From Desulfovibrio sp. (lineage in GTDB: Bacteria > Desulfobacterota > Desulfovibrionia > Desulfovibrionales > Desulfovibrionaceae), in assembly GCA_022839785.1 (NCBI GenBank), contig JALHJW010000002.1:248001-312000 (forward strand): DNA of 64,000 bases, given 5' to 3'. The position numbers were made by a program, and so were the translations under genes. How positions within the stretch are numbered: position 1 is the first letter of the stretch; every line of letters starts with the position of its first letter. The notes under the pieces were generated by a model that made no database searches, had not been told where the DNA came from, and was given only the letters and a program-made list of their open reading frames with translations. Shown here piece by piece: positions 56,738 through 64,000 of this stretch.

Positions 56738-57958
56738 CTATTGTTCCCGCAGCACGTCCAGGATGGCGACGCCCGCGGCCTGGGCCGCGGGGTAGGCCCC
56801 GGCCGCCACGCCCACCAGGGCCGACCCGGCCAGCGCGCCCGCGACCAGGGCGGCGTCGAAGACGAAGGGGAAGGTCCCGGCCACGGCCAGGCCGCCTGTG
56901 AGCAGCAGCGAGGCGGCCACGCCCGAGACGCCTCCGGCGGCGCTCATCATGCCCGCCTCCAGCAGGAACTGGCGCACGATGTCCCGCCGCTTGGCCCCCA
57001 GGGCGCGGCGCACGCCGATCTCCAGCCGCCGGGCGCGCACCAGCAGGATCATGATGGAGAGGATGCCCAGCCCCCCCACGGCGAAGGAGACGGACGAGGA
57101 GATGACGCCCAGGGTGAAGACCAGGTCCAGGGCCTGTTTCTGCAGCTTGATGGTCTCCTTGGCCGTGATCACGGAAAAGTCCTCTTTCCCGCCCGGCGCG
57201 ATGGCGTGGCGCTTGCGCAGGATGGCCGCGGCCGCGGGCTTGAGCCCCTCGCCGTCCGCGCCCGGGGCGAGCTGCATGTAGACGCCGGATATCCAGTCCT
57301 GGTTGGCGGCCCGGCGCATGTAGGTGGAGAGGGGCATGAGCACCTGCTCGTCCTGGTCGTCTCCCGCCAGGTCCCGGCCCTTTTCCTCCATCACGCCGAC
57401 CACGCGGAAGGCGGCGCGGAAGAAGAAGACCTGCTCGCCCACCGCGGCCTCGGGCCTGTCGAACAGCCGCTCCGCGATCTTGCGCCCCAGGACCACGACC
57501 TTGTCGCGCCGCTCTTCCTCCTCCCAGGAGAAGAAACGCCCGCTCTCCGGGCCGAAGCTGCGAACGTGCTCGAAACTCGGCCAGGTGGCCACGAGACGGC
57601 TGGGCACCTTCCTGTCGCCCGCGCGGATGGGCATGGTGGAGGAGATGAAGGGCGCCCAGGCCAGGACGCCGGGCAGGCCCCCGGCCAGGGCCCGGGCATC
57701 GCCCAGGGTGAAGGTCTTGGCGGCGCTGTCCTGGCGCACCGTGCCGCTGCGGAAGAAGCGCAACTGCCCGGCCTGGGCCACGAAAAGGTTGGGGCCGAAG
57801 CGCTCCACCTCCAGCTCGGCCTTGCGCACCATGGCCTTGGAGACGTGCTGCACCCCGGTCAGGGCCAGCGCGCCCAAAAAGACCCCGAGCATGGCCAGCA
57901 CGGTGCGCAGGCGGTGGGCCTTGAGCGAGGCCAGGGCGACGCGCAGGGACAGAAACAT
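56738..57958 (-). CDS. ABC transporter permease, MacB/FtsX type
   Basis: 406 residues. An N-terminal membrane helix (LRTVLAMLGVFLGALALTGVQ), a large MacB-type periplasmic domain (about 45-270) and three C-terminal helices with SLGIGVRRALGAKRRDI-type coupling motif (LEIGVRRALGAKRRDIVRQF). Such permeases pump or mechanically transmit signals across the envelope with an MacB/LolD ATPase. None is adjacent; tetR starts 107 bases downstream. It may use an ATPase encoded elsewhere. Confidence 0.88.
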   Translation of the reverse strand: MFLSLRVALASLKAHRLRTVLAMLGVFLGALALTGVQHVSKAMVRKAELEVERFGPNLFVAQAGQLRFFRSGTVRQDSAAKTFTLGDARALAGGLPGVLAWAPFISSTMPIRAGDRKVPSRLVATWPSFEHVRSFGPESGRFFSWEEEERRDKVVVLGRKIAERLFDRPEAAVGEQVFFFRAAFRVVGVMEEKGRDLAGDDQDEQVLMPLSTYMRRAANQDWISGVYMQLAPGADGEGLKPAAAAILRKRHAIAPGGKEDFSVITAKETIKLQKQALDLVFTLGVISSSVSFAVGGLGILSIMILLVRARRLEIGVRRALGAKRRDIVRQFLLEAGMMSAAGGVSGVAASLLLTGGLAVAGTFPFVFDAALVAGALAGSALVGVAAGAYPAAQAAGVAILDVLREQ

Positions 57959-58210
57959 GGCGGAATCCTACGCCCTCCTGGCCCGGCGGGCAACCGCCGG
58001 AAACGGCCGCGCCGGGATTCCCATCCCGGCCCCACCCGAAGCGGCGGTCGGCCCCCATGCGGCGGCCGCCGGGGCGATCCGTCCCACTCCCCGTCCACCC
58101 GGCCTCCATCTCTCCCCACCGCCCCGCCCGGACGGCGGACCGCGCGTCGGCCGTTTCGCCTGGCGCTTCCGCCCGCCGGTTGACGCCCCGCTCGCCAGCG
58201 GTTTAGGAAT

Positions 58211-58317
58211 CGCACACCCTGCCCGGGTGGTGGAATGGCAGACACAAGGGACTTAAAATCCCTAGTCCGGAAACGGGCGTGCGGGTTCGAGTCCCGCCCC
58301 GGGCACCAGGGTGTGCG
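58211..58317. repeat. 10-bp inverted repeat flanking tRNA-Leu
   Basis: CGCACACCCT (58211-58220) directly precedes the mature 5' end and AGGGTGTGCG (58308-58317) begins at its last base. They can extend the acceptor stem by ten more pairs in the precursor. Confidence 0.6.
58221..58308 (+). tRNA. tRNA-Leu (UAA)
   Basis: 88 nt with a long variable arm (class II), acceptor GCCCGGG/CCCGGGC, anticodon TAA in loop CTTAAAA, T-loop GGTTCGAGTCC and an encoded CCA. It stands alone on the plus strand; no neighbouring tRNA. Confidence 0.96.
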
Positions 58318-58358
58318 GCCGCCTGTGCTGGGACGTCCCGCCGCGCCACGGACGCGAA

Positions 58359-58985
58359 CTACCCCGGAGCGCCGGGGATGCCGCCTCCGGCTGTGAGCCA
58401 GGCCGGCATCTGGTCGCCGAACTTCGCCAGGGCCTCGTTCATGGCCGCGTAATCGTAGGTGAAGCGCAGGGGCGGCCTGCTCTCCCACTCCGTCTGCGTC
58501 TTGGCCGTGGCGGCCTTGCGGATTGTGCCTCCCAGCCGCTCCGCGATTTCCTCCGCGCGTTTCTGCGCCAGCGCCGGACCGGTCAGCCTCTCTCCCGCGC
58601 CCATGCTGGGCAGGTTCGCGATCAACCCGTAGGTTTGGTTCGAGGTCGCGGCGCAGCCGCTGTTGCAGACCGTGGCCACGACCTTGCCGCCCACCTCGAC
58701 CGTGGCGTAGGTGTTGCCCGGATGGTTGTCCGCCATGGTCGGCTCGGCCAGCGTCCTGAACTGGCCCATCCAGATCTCGCGCAGCCGCGCGGCCATCTCG
58801 TCCGGGATCTTGCAGACGGCCGCCTTGAGCGAGGAACCGTCGCCCATCACCGAGATCTCTTCGGCTAGGCAATCCCCGAAACGCAGACGCGCCGCGCTTT
58901 CGTTTCCGCTCTTCCCGGCAACCTCGGACGTGGGCTGGCCCTCGGGCGCGGCGAGGGCGTCGTACTCCGAACTGATCAACGTCAT
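58359..58985 (-). CDS. hypothetical protein
   Basis: 208 residues from an ATG with CAGGAGGCTGGC upstream. Polar N-terminus with an unusual Ser/Ala/Glu stretch, then a compact region with EVGGKVVATVCNSGCAATSNQTYG and PSMGAGERLTGPALAQKRAEEIAERLG. Two or three cysteines. No signal peptide or membrane helix. Family not recognised. The good ribosome binding site supports a true gene between tRNA-Leu and the phosphate genes. Confidence 0.6.
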   Translation of the reverse strand: MTLISSEYDALAAPEGQPTSEVAGKSGNESAARLRFGDCLAEEISVMGDGSSLKAAVCKIPDEMAARLREIWMGQFRTLAEPTMADNHPGNTYATVEVGGKVVATVCNSGCAATSNQTYGLIANLPSMGAGERLTGPALAQKRAEEIAERLGGTIRKAATAKTQTEWESRPPLRFTYDYAAMNEALAKFGDQMPAWLTAGGGIPGAPG

Positions 58986-59312
58986 GCCAGCCTCCTGGGA
59001 ATTGTTTTCCCGTCGGCAAGCGCCATGCAACCGGCGTTCCTCCTCGGCCGCCGACCGCCCGGCCGGAGCCGGAAAAATGCTCCCCTCCCCGCCCGCGCTC
59101 CGTCCCTTGCGGCCGGCCCCCTGCCGAGCGGCTCCGGCCGCGCATGGCCGTCCCCACTTTTCATCGAGGCGATTCCAGGATAACGACGCGCTGCCCTTCC
59201 GTAACCTTGGTGCAACCGATGCGTCACGCGTTCGTAAAATGCGTTGCACGGATCGCCGGGAAAGGCCGGGCCGCCGCCAGCGGCGACACGCGACACAGCC
59301 GGAGACGCAGCC
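58986..59312. other. intergenic stretch before the DUF47 gene
   Basis: 327 bases with no supported gene. GC-rich at first, it becomes more mixed near 59165-59250, where a run of 11-base repeats is seen. No hairpin terminators stand out. Confidence 0.5.
59200..59243 (+). promoter_or_regulatory. four tandem 11-base Pho-box-like units
   Basis: CGTAACCTTGG, TGCAACCGATG, CGTCACGCGTT and CGTAAAATGCG follow one another at exact 11-base steps, each with a G-T/C-N-A core. PhoB sites are 11-base direct repeats with a TGTCA-type core, so this could be a PhoB operator. It lies 70 bases upstream of the DUF47-pit genes. By-eye match, weak in its third base. Confidence 0.4.
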
Positions 59313-59942
59313 ATGGGCTTCACCCTTTTCCCCAAGACAGCGAAATTCTACGAACTCTTCGCACTGCAGAACCGCAAGCTGCAGAAGGCCGCGGGCGTGC
59401 TGCACGACATCTTCCACGACTTTCAGGGCGTGGAGGAGAAGTGCATGAAGATCAATCTCATCGAGAGCGAGGGCAACAAGATCTGCCGCGACATCGCCAC
59501 CCAACTCTCCCTGACCTTCATCACCCCCATCGACCGCGAAGACATCCACGAGATCAACCTCTCCCAGGAGCGCATCCTCAACCTCCTGAAGGCCATCTCC
59601 ACGCGCATCGGGCTCTACGACGTCGAACACGTCAAGTATCCGGCCCGCAAGCTCATCGCCAACCTGACACAGATGATCGAGGAGACCGGGACCATGCTTT
59701 CCCTGCTCTCCTCCAAGAACGGCTTCGAGTCCCCCCTGGAGACGGTCAGGGCTCTGAAATACGACTCCGAGACCATCCTCCTCGTGGCCCTGGGCGAGAT
59801 TTACGACGACGCGACGGCCACCCCCGGCTCCATGCTCTCGATCATAAAGTGGAGCCACATCTACGACCGCATCGAGGAGGCCGTGAGCCGCACCGAGGCC
59901 CTGGCCGACATCCTGGAAGGAGTGATGCTCAAGAATGCCTGA
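59313..59942 (+). CDS. DUF47 (PhoU-like, Pit accessory) protein
   Basis: 209 residues of soluble helices (DIFHDFQGVEEKCMKINLIESEGNKICRDI; DREDIHEINLSQERILNLLKAI), typical of TIGR00153/DUF47 proteins that sit beside Pit phosphate transporters and are thought to control them. The ATG at 59313 is preceded by CGGAGACGCAGCC. The last codons overlap the pit start by eight bases, so the two are coupled. Confidence 0.88.
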   Translation: MGFTLFPKTAKFYELFALQNRKLQKAAGVLHDIFHDFQGVEEKCMKINLIESEGNKICRDIATQLSLTFITPIDREDIHEINLSQERILNLLKAISTRIGLYDVEHVKYPARKLIANLTQMIEETGTMLSLLSSKNGFESPLETVRALKYDSETILLVALGEIYDDATATPGSMLSIIKWSHIYDRIEEAVSRTEALADILEGVMLKNA

Positions 59943-60948
59943 GCCGACGCTGTTCTTCCTCGGCGTGGTGGTTCTCGTCGCCCTGATCTTCGACTTCACC
60001 AACGGCGCGCACGACAGCGCCAACGCCATCGCCACCATCGTCTCCACCAAGGTGCTCTCGCCGCGCACCGCGGTCCTGCTCGCGGCCGTGCTCAACCTCG
60101 GGGGCGCATTCATCGGCACCCACGTGGCCAAGACCATCGGCAGCGGCATCGTCAACCCGGAGATGGTCGCGGGCTCCCAGACCCTGGTGCTCGCGGCCCT
60201 GCTCGGAGCCATCTTCTGGAACCTGCTGACCTGGCACTGGGGACTGCCCTCGTCCTCCTCCCACGCCCTCATCGGCGGCCTCATCGGCGCGGCCGTGACC
60301 CACGGCGGCTGGGGCGTGCTGCACTACAAGTCCATCGCGCTCAAGGTCGTCATCCCCCTGGTCCTCTCGCCCCTCTCCGGCTTCGCCGTGGGCTACCTGC
60401 TCATGCTCGCCCTGTCCTGGCTGTTCGTGCGCGCCCATCCGCGCACCGTGAACACGGCCTTCAAGAAGCTGCAGATCGTCTCCTCGGCCTTCATGGCCAC
60501 CAGCCACGGCATGAACGACGCCCAGAAGACCATGGGCATCATCACCCTGGCCCTTTTCACCTTCCACCAGATTCCGGAGATGACCGTGCCGGGCTGGGTC
60601 AAGGTCTCCTGCGCCCTGGCCATGGGCCTGGGCACGGCCATGGGCGGCTGGAAGATCGTCAAGACCATGGGCCACAAGATTTTCAAGCTGGAGCCCATCC
60701 ACGGCTTCGCGGCCGAGACCTCCGCCGCCCTGGTGATCACCGGGGCCTCGCTCATCGGCGCTCCGGTCTCCACCACGCACACCATCTCCGCCTCGGTCAT
60801 CGGCGTGGGCGCGTCCAAGCGCCTCTCGGCCGTGCGCTGGGGCGTGGCCGAATCCATGATCATGGCCTGGGTCATGACCATCCCGGCCTCGGGCCTAGTG
60901 GCCTCGATCTGCTTTTGGGCCATGGAGCTGCTCGGCCTGGACATGTAG
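59935..60948 (+). CDS. inorganic phosphate transporter, Pit family
   Basis: 337 residues. The PiT signatures IFDFTNGAHDSANAIATIVST and GLPSSSSHALIGGLIGAA occur in the first half, and GMNDAQKTMGI with PVSTTHTISASVIGVG in the second, matching the duplicated PiT family. About ten membrane helices. It imports metal-phosphate with a cation. The start overlaps the DUF47 gene by eight bases. A PhoB-like operator lies upstream of the pair. Confidence 0.93.
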   Translation: MPEPTLFFLGVVVLVALIFDFTNGAHDSANAIATIVSTKVLSPRTAVLLAAVLNLGGAFIGTHVAKTIGSGIVNPEMVAGSQTLVLAALLGAIFWNLLTWHWGLPSSSSHALIGGLIGAAVTHGGWGVLHYKSIALKVVIPLVLSPLSGFAVGYLLMLALSWLFVRAHPRTVNTAFKKLQIVSSAFMATSHGMNDAQKTMGIITLALFTFHQIPEMTVPGWVKVSCALAMGLGTAMGGWKIVKTMGHKIFKLEPIHGFAAETSAALVITGASLIGAPVSTTHTISASVIGVGASKRLSAVRWGVAESMIMAWVMTIPASGLVASICFWAMELLGLDM

Positions 60949-61066
60949 CTCCTCCGTCCTCACGGGACGCGACGCGGCGGACGGCTCTTTTTCCGCGGCC
61001 TGGGGCTTTCCCGCGCCTGCCGCGGGGTGTAGGCTTGCGGAAAGCCCGTCCGGCACAGGAGGCCGC

Positions 61067-62221
61067 ATGCCCCGCCGCAGTCCCTCCTCTCCCTCCTCGC
61101 CCGGTCCCGTCGACCCGGCCGCGCGCGACCACGCCATCCGCGCCGCCGTGCTGCGCGCGGGCGGCGTCCCCATGCGCATCGAGAACCTCCGCCTGCAGGG
61201 TCCCCGGCCCGACGAGGCCTTGATCCGCCTCGCGGCCAGCGGAGTCTGCCACACGGACATCGCCATCTGGGAGAGCGGGGAGGCGTGGCCCGTGGTGCTT
61301 GGTCACGAGGGCGCGGGCGTGGTTCAGGAGACGGGCGCGCGGGTGACCGGCGTGGTCCCGGGGGACCACGTGGTCCTCTCCTACCAGTCCTGCGGCCGCT
61401 GCCCCCAGTGCCTGAACGAACGCCCGGCGCACTGCGAACGCTTCTTCGAGGCCAATTTCGGCTTCGCCCGGCTGGACGGCAGCAACGCCCTTTCGGGCGG
61501 CGTGCGCGGCCACTTCTTCGGCCAGTCCTCCTTCGCCACGCACGCCCTGGTCACGGAGCGCAACATGGTCAGGGTGGACAAGGGCCTGCCCCTGCGCCTG
61601 CTGGCCCCTTTGGGCTGCGGCCTGCAGACCGGCGCGGGGGCGGTGCTCAACTCCCTGGCCGTCCGGCCCGGCCGGAGCGTGCTCGTCCTGGGAACGGGCT
61701 CGGTCGGCCTCGCGGCGGTCATGGCCGCCCGCATCGCGGGCGCTGGGCCGATCATCGCCGTGGACCGCGTGCCGGAACGCCTCGAACTGGCCAGGGAGAT
61801 GGGCGCGACGCACACCGTAACGGGCGGCGCGCAGGGAGACGGCGGCGACCTGGCCGCGCGCGTTCTGGCCATCGCGCCCGGGGGCGTGGACCATACAGTG
61901 GAGAGCAGCGGCAGCGCCCTGCTCTTCCGCCTTGCCCTCGACCTGCTTGCGCCCGAAGGAAGCGCCGCCCTGCTCACCGGGGCCGCGGCCCCGGCCGGAC
62001 TGCCCGGCGGCCGCACGGCGCGCGCCGTGATCCAGGGCGATGCGACGCCGCAGCGCTTCATCCCGGAAATGATCGCTCACTACCGCGCCGGGCGCTTTCC
62101 TTTCGACCGTCTGGTGCGATTCTACGATTTCGGCGAGATCAACGAGGCCATGGCGGATTCCCTGGCCGGACGAACCGTCAAGCCCGTGCTGCGCATCGGC
62201 GGAACCGGCCGGGGCGGATGA
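61067..62221 (+). CDS. zinc-dependent alcohol dehydrogenase
   Basis: 384 residues. Catalytic zinc ligands Cys61 (GVCHTD) and His80-Glu81 (GHEGAG) and the structural-zinc tetrad Cys109-X2-112-X2-115-X7-123 are all present; the Rossmann block VLGTGSVGLAAVMAARIAG binds NAD(P). It resembles benzyl-alcohol/aryl-alcohol-type zinc ADHs. The first 20 residues are an unusual Ser/Pro-rich extension, so an internal start may be real. Single gene between pit and a convergent DUF47 gene. Confidence 0.88.
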   Translation: MPRRSPSSPSSPGPVDPAARDHAIRAAVLRAGGVPMRIENLRLQGPRPDEALIRLAASGVCHTDIAIWESGEAWPVVLGHEGAGVVQETGARVTGVVPGDHVVLSYQSCGRCPQCLNERPAHCERFFEANFGFARLDGSNALSGGVRGHFFGQSSFATHALVTERNMVRVDKGLPLRLLAPLGCGLQTGAGAVLNSLAVRPGRSVLVLGTGSVGLAAVMAARIAGAGPIIAVDRVPERLELAREMGATHTVTGGAQGDGGDLAARVLAIAPGGVDHTVESSGSALLFRLALDLLAPEGSAALLTGAAAPAGLPGGRTARAVIQGDATPQRFIPEMIAHYRAGRFPFDRLVRFYDFGEINEAMADSLAGRTVKPVLRIGGTGRGG

Positions 62222-62236
62222 CGCCGGGCCGCCCGG

Positions 62237-62920
62237 CTAACGCGCGATCATGGCGCGGAGGATGTCGGCGCAGCCTTCGGCGCTGTGGCTCATGCCGCGC
62301 AGGCAGTCCACGAAGTGGACGAGTTGGTAGATGTCCTTGAAGTCCAGGTCCGCCCCGTAGATGGCGCCGACCAGTCTGCCGCGCGCCTTGGAAACCTTCG
62401 TGTGCTGCTCGCGCACCGCATGGATGCGCTCCTTGACCGCCTTGCGCCCGTCCTCTCCGGCCGCGGCGTCGCGGTGCACCAGGGCCACGGTCGCGGCCAG
62501 GGCGGGCCGGAGCAGGGTCACGGTCCGCGCGGCCTCGGCCAGGAAGCCCTGCAGGTCCTCGTCCATGCCCCGGGGCGTGGCCGCCTGGCGCATGGCCAGC
62601 CAGTGCAGGGCGTCCTGGGCATGGTCCATGATGTCGTCCTGGCTGCGCGAGCAGTTGAGGTAGAGCGTCTTGTCCACGGCCATGAACAGGCCGCGCGGCA
62701 GATGGTTGCGCGCGTGGCGCTTGAGCTTGTCCGCCTCGGCCTCCAGGCTGTCCAGCTCCGCCGTCAGGGCCATGAAGCCGCGCGTGACGCCGTCGTGCAG
62801 GTAGCCCGCCAGGGCCCGCTCGATGACCGTGAGCCCCTTGGCGATGGGTTCGTAATGCGCCAGCAGCCCGTCGAGCGGGGCGCGGGAGGGGATGCCGAGG
62901 AAGGGGAGACGGATCTGCAT
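62237..62920 (-). CDS. DUF47 family protein (second copy)
   Basis: 227 residues from the Met at 62920 (MQIRLPFLGI). The helical pattern (ELDSLEAEADKLKRHARNHLPRGLFM, SRSQDDIMDHAQDALHWLAM, VHFVDCLRGMSHSAEGCADILRAMI) is the DUF47/TIGR00153 type, distinct in sequence from the copy beside pit. No Pit gene follows on this strand. The frame opens earlier to 63007, but the Met at 62920 gives the family start. Confidence 0.85.
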   Translation of the reverse strand: MQIRLPFLGIPSRAPLDGLLAHYEPIAKGLTVIERALAGYLHDGVTRGFMALTAELDSLEAEADKLKRHARNHLPRGLFMAVDKTLYLNCSRSQDDIMDHAQDALHWLAMRQAATPRGMDEDLQGFLAEAARTVTLLRPALAATVALVHRDAAAGEDGRKAVKERIHAVREQHTKVSKARGRLVGAIYGADLDFKDIYQLVHFVDCLRGMSHSAEGCADILRAMIAR

Positions 62921-63019
62921 GGCGGTCGTGCTCGCGGCGTTGGAGTCGTGAAGCGCCAAGACATAGCCGCAAACCGGGCCACGGACAAGAGCGCGCCCGG
63001 CCCGCAAAAGGCCGCGGGT

Positions 63020-63523
63020 TCAGCCGGAGGCGAGCCCGGCCCCGGCTTCGGAACCGGCGAAACAGACCTCGACCACGAGATTGCCGTGGTCCGTGGAGAA
63101 CGGGATGGCCAGGATGGGCGCCCTGGCCGTGTGCTGGATCTTGTGCCCCTTGCCCACCACCACCGACGGCGTGGAGGCCTGAAAGCTCATGCCCTGCTCC
63201 GAGAGGGCGGCGCGCGCCTGGCCCGCCACCATGTTGGTCAGCTCGCCCACCGCGTCCACGATGTCCGCGTTGATCTCGGCGTAATTCTCCATGAGCATGT
63301 TGTTGACGATGGCCAGGATCGCGCCCTGCTCCAGGGTCAGGGAGATGGAGCCCCGGGAGTATCCGGTCACGCCGATGAGGCCGGTGACGTCGCCCACGGC
63401 CAAGCCCGCGGCGTTGATGTAGGGCTTTCCGGGTCTGGCCTCGACGTGGGCCATGGTCCCGAGCACGCTGATCACGGCCGCGAGGAAGGGATTGATGAAG
63501 TCGACGTTGTAGCTGATTTTCAT
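63020..63523 (-). CDS. cheX: CheX-like chemotaxis phosphatase
   Basis: 167 residues. The CheX/CheC phosphatase motif E-x-x-N is at Glu94-Asn97 in DAVGELTNMVAGQAR, within the N-terminal MKISYNVDFINPFLAAVISVL fold. It dephosphorylates CheY-P. It has a single active helix, as CheX does. It lies 38 bases after the HDOD gene on the same strand, so the two form a unit. Confidence 0.9.
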   Translation of the reverse strand: MKISYNVDFINPFLAAVISVLGTMAHVEARPGKPYINAAGLAVGDVTGLIGVTGYSRGSISLTLEQGAILAIVNNMLMENYAEINADIVDAVGELTNMVAGQARAALSEQGMSFQASTPSVVVGKGHKIQHTARAPILAIPFSTDHGNLVVEVCFAGSEAGAGLASG

Positions 63524-63561
63524 CCGGACGATCCGGAAGGCTTCCTACCCCGGAACAGGTT

Positions 63562-64000
63562 CTAGAGCAATGCCTTCACCAGTTCGTCGATGGCGGCGTC
63601 GTGCGCGGCCAGGACCTTGGTGATGTCGGCCAGGGGCAGGCCGACGCTGGCCACGGCCTCGGACGAACAGCCCGGCACCACGTAGACTCCGCCCGCGCTG
63701 ATCTCCGCGGTGTTGGCCAGGATGTCGGCCAGCTGCACCGTGGCGGCCTCGGCCGAGTCCGGGGTGAGCGCGGCGTCGTGGTGGTGGCCCACGGCCGCGA
63801 CGATGGCCTCGGGGAAGTTCCATTCGGCCAGCAGCCGCTGCCCCACCTGGGCATGGGTGAAGCCGAAGACGTCCTGCTCCGCGTCCGGCAGGGGCAGCAT
63901 GTTGGAGCGGGCGTAGAGCATGGCCTGGACCGAGGCGTAGGGAAGATCCTTGAAGAGCAGCAGCCGTCCGGCGTCGTGCAGCAGGCCGGCGATGAACATG
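63562..64000 (-). CDS. HDOD domain protein, 3' part
   Basis: About 145 codons; the frame is open to the right edge, so the N-terminus is missing. FIAGLLHDAGRLLLFKDLP and the HD-like AAVGHHHDAAL region mark an HDOD domain (an HD-fold variant used in signalling). It precedes cheX by 38 bases in the same transcript, which suggests a role in chemotaxis or motility signalling. Confidence 0.85.
   Translation of the reverse strand, partial: MFIAGLLHDAGRLLLFKDLPYASVQAMLYARSNMLPLPDAEQDVFGFTHAQVGQRLLAEWNFPEAIVAAVGHHHDAALTPDSAEAATVQLADILANTAEISAGGVYVVPGCSSEAVASVGLPLADITKVLAAHDAAIDELVKALL

Noticed and set aside
56928..56944. GACGCCTCCGGCGGCG string like the intergenic repeat core
   Set aside because: It lies inside the MacB-type permease gene and is explained by coding for Val-Ser-Gly-Gly-Ala; not counted as a repeat copy.

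Overview
The window is very GC-rich, densely packed DNA that reads like a Desulfovibrionales (sulfate-reducer type) chromosome. The reasons are a Rex gene next to a separate ATP-synthase Fo operon, a tungsten aldehyde:ferredoxin oxidoreductase with its own polyferredoxin, many PAS-type sensors, CheX/HDOD chemotaxis-type genes, and intergenic hairpins of the GCCTCCGGCGG type that I associate with this order. This assignment is inference from gene content. No rRNA, phage, insertion sequence or CRISPR array was seen. About 57 protein genes and three tRNA genes (Gln, Glu, Leu) are called.

Layout. 1-10 kb: 6-phosphofructokinase (cut at the left edge), cobT, then on the minus strand the Fo operon (atpZ-like, atpI, atpB, atpE) followed by rex. 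A Lon-family protease, an unknown protein, a LysM lipoprotein and rlpA follow on the plus strand. 10-20 kb: IHF-like and HIT genes (minus), a radical SAM protein with unusual cysteine spacing, pyrB-pyrC, rlmN, then minus-strand AOR with ferredoxin and malQ. 19-32 kb: a trehalose synthase-maltokinase fusion, a TPR protein, a 1405-residue tandem acyl-CoA dehydratase activase-like protein, gmhA-fmdB-hemC, and an XRE-PAS regulator. 32-40 kb: a complete liv branched-chain amino acid ABC operon (K-H-M-G-F), interrupted before livF by a repeat-bearing 428-base gap, then a shikimate kinase-like gene, a Cys-rich protein and an rRNA-type methyltransferase. 40-47 kb: a beta-helix protein, a solute-binding lipoprotein coupled to a membrane histidine kinase split by an in-frame TAG, and a soluble histidine kinase with an N-terminal Rossmann-like domain. 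46.7-51 kb: tRNA-Gln/Glu, a SAP-like protein, a DUF721 (DciA-like) protein, and a three-gene stator operon (cyclic-nucleotide-binding/FliG-like protein, motA, motB). 51-58 kb: an OB-fold protein, a tetR-MFP-RND efflux operon, and an orphan MacB-type permease. 58-64 kb: tRNA-Leu, an unknown protein, DUF47-pit phosphate uptake, a zinc alcohol dehydrogenase, a second DUF47 protein, cheX and an HDOD gene cut by the right edge.

The most notable observations are: (i) a cNMP-binding protein whose C-terminus resembles the motor protein FliG, overlapping motA; (ii) a sensor kinase with a continuous reading frame broken only by one amber codon; (iii) a histidine kinase with a dinucleotide-fold-like sensor; (iv) a 21-bp near-perfect palindrome next to the XRE-PAS gene facing the liv operon; (v) a dispersed intergenic hairpin that appears to supply the livF ribosome binding site; (vi) a tandem activase keeping both iron-sulfur cysteines in each half. 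Everything here was read by eye. No database searches were run, and family assignments rest on recognised motifs.
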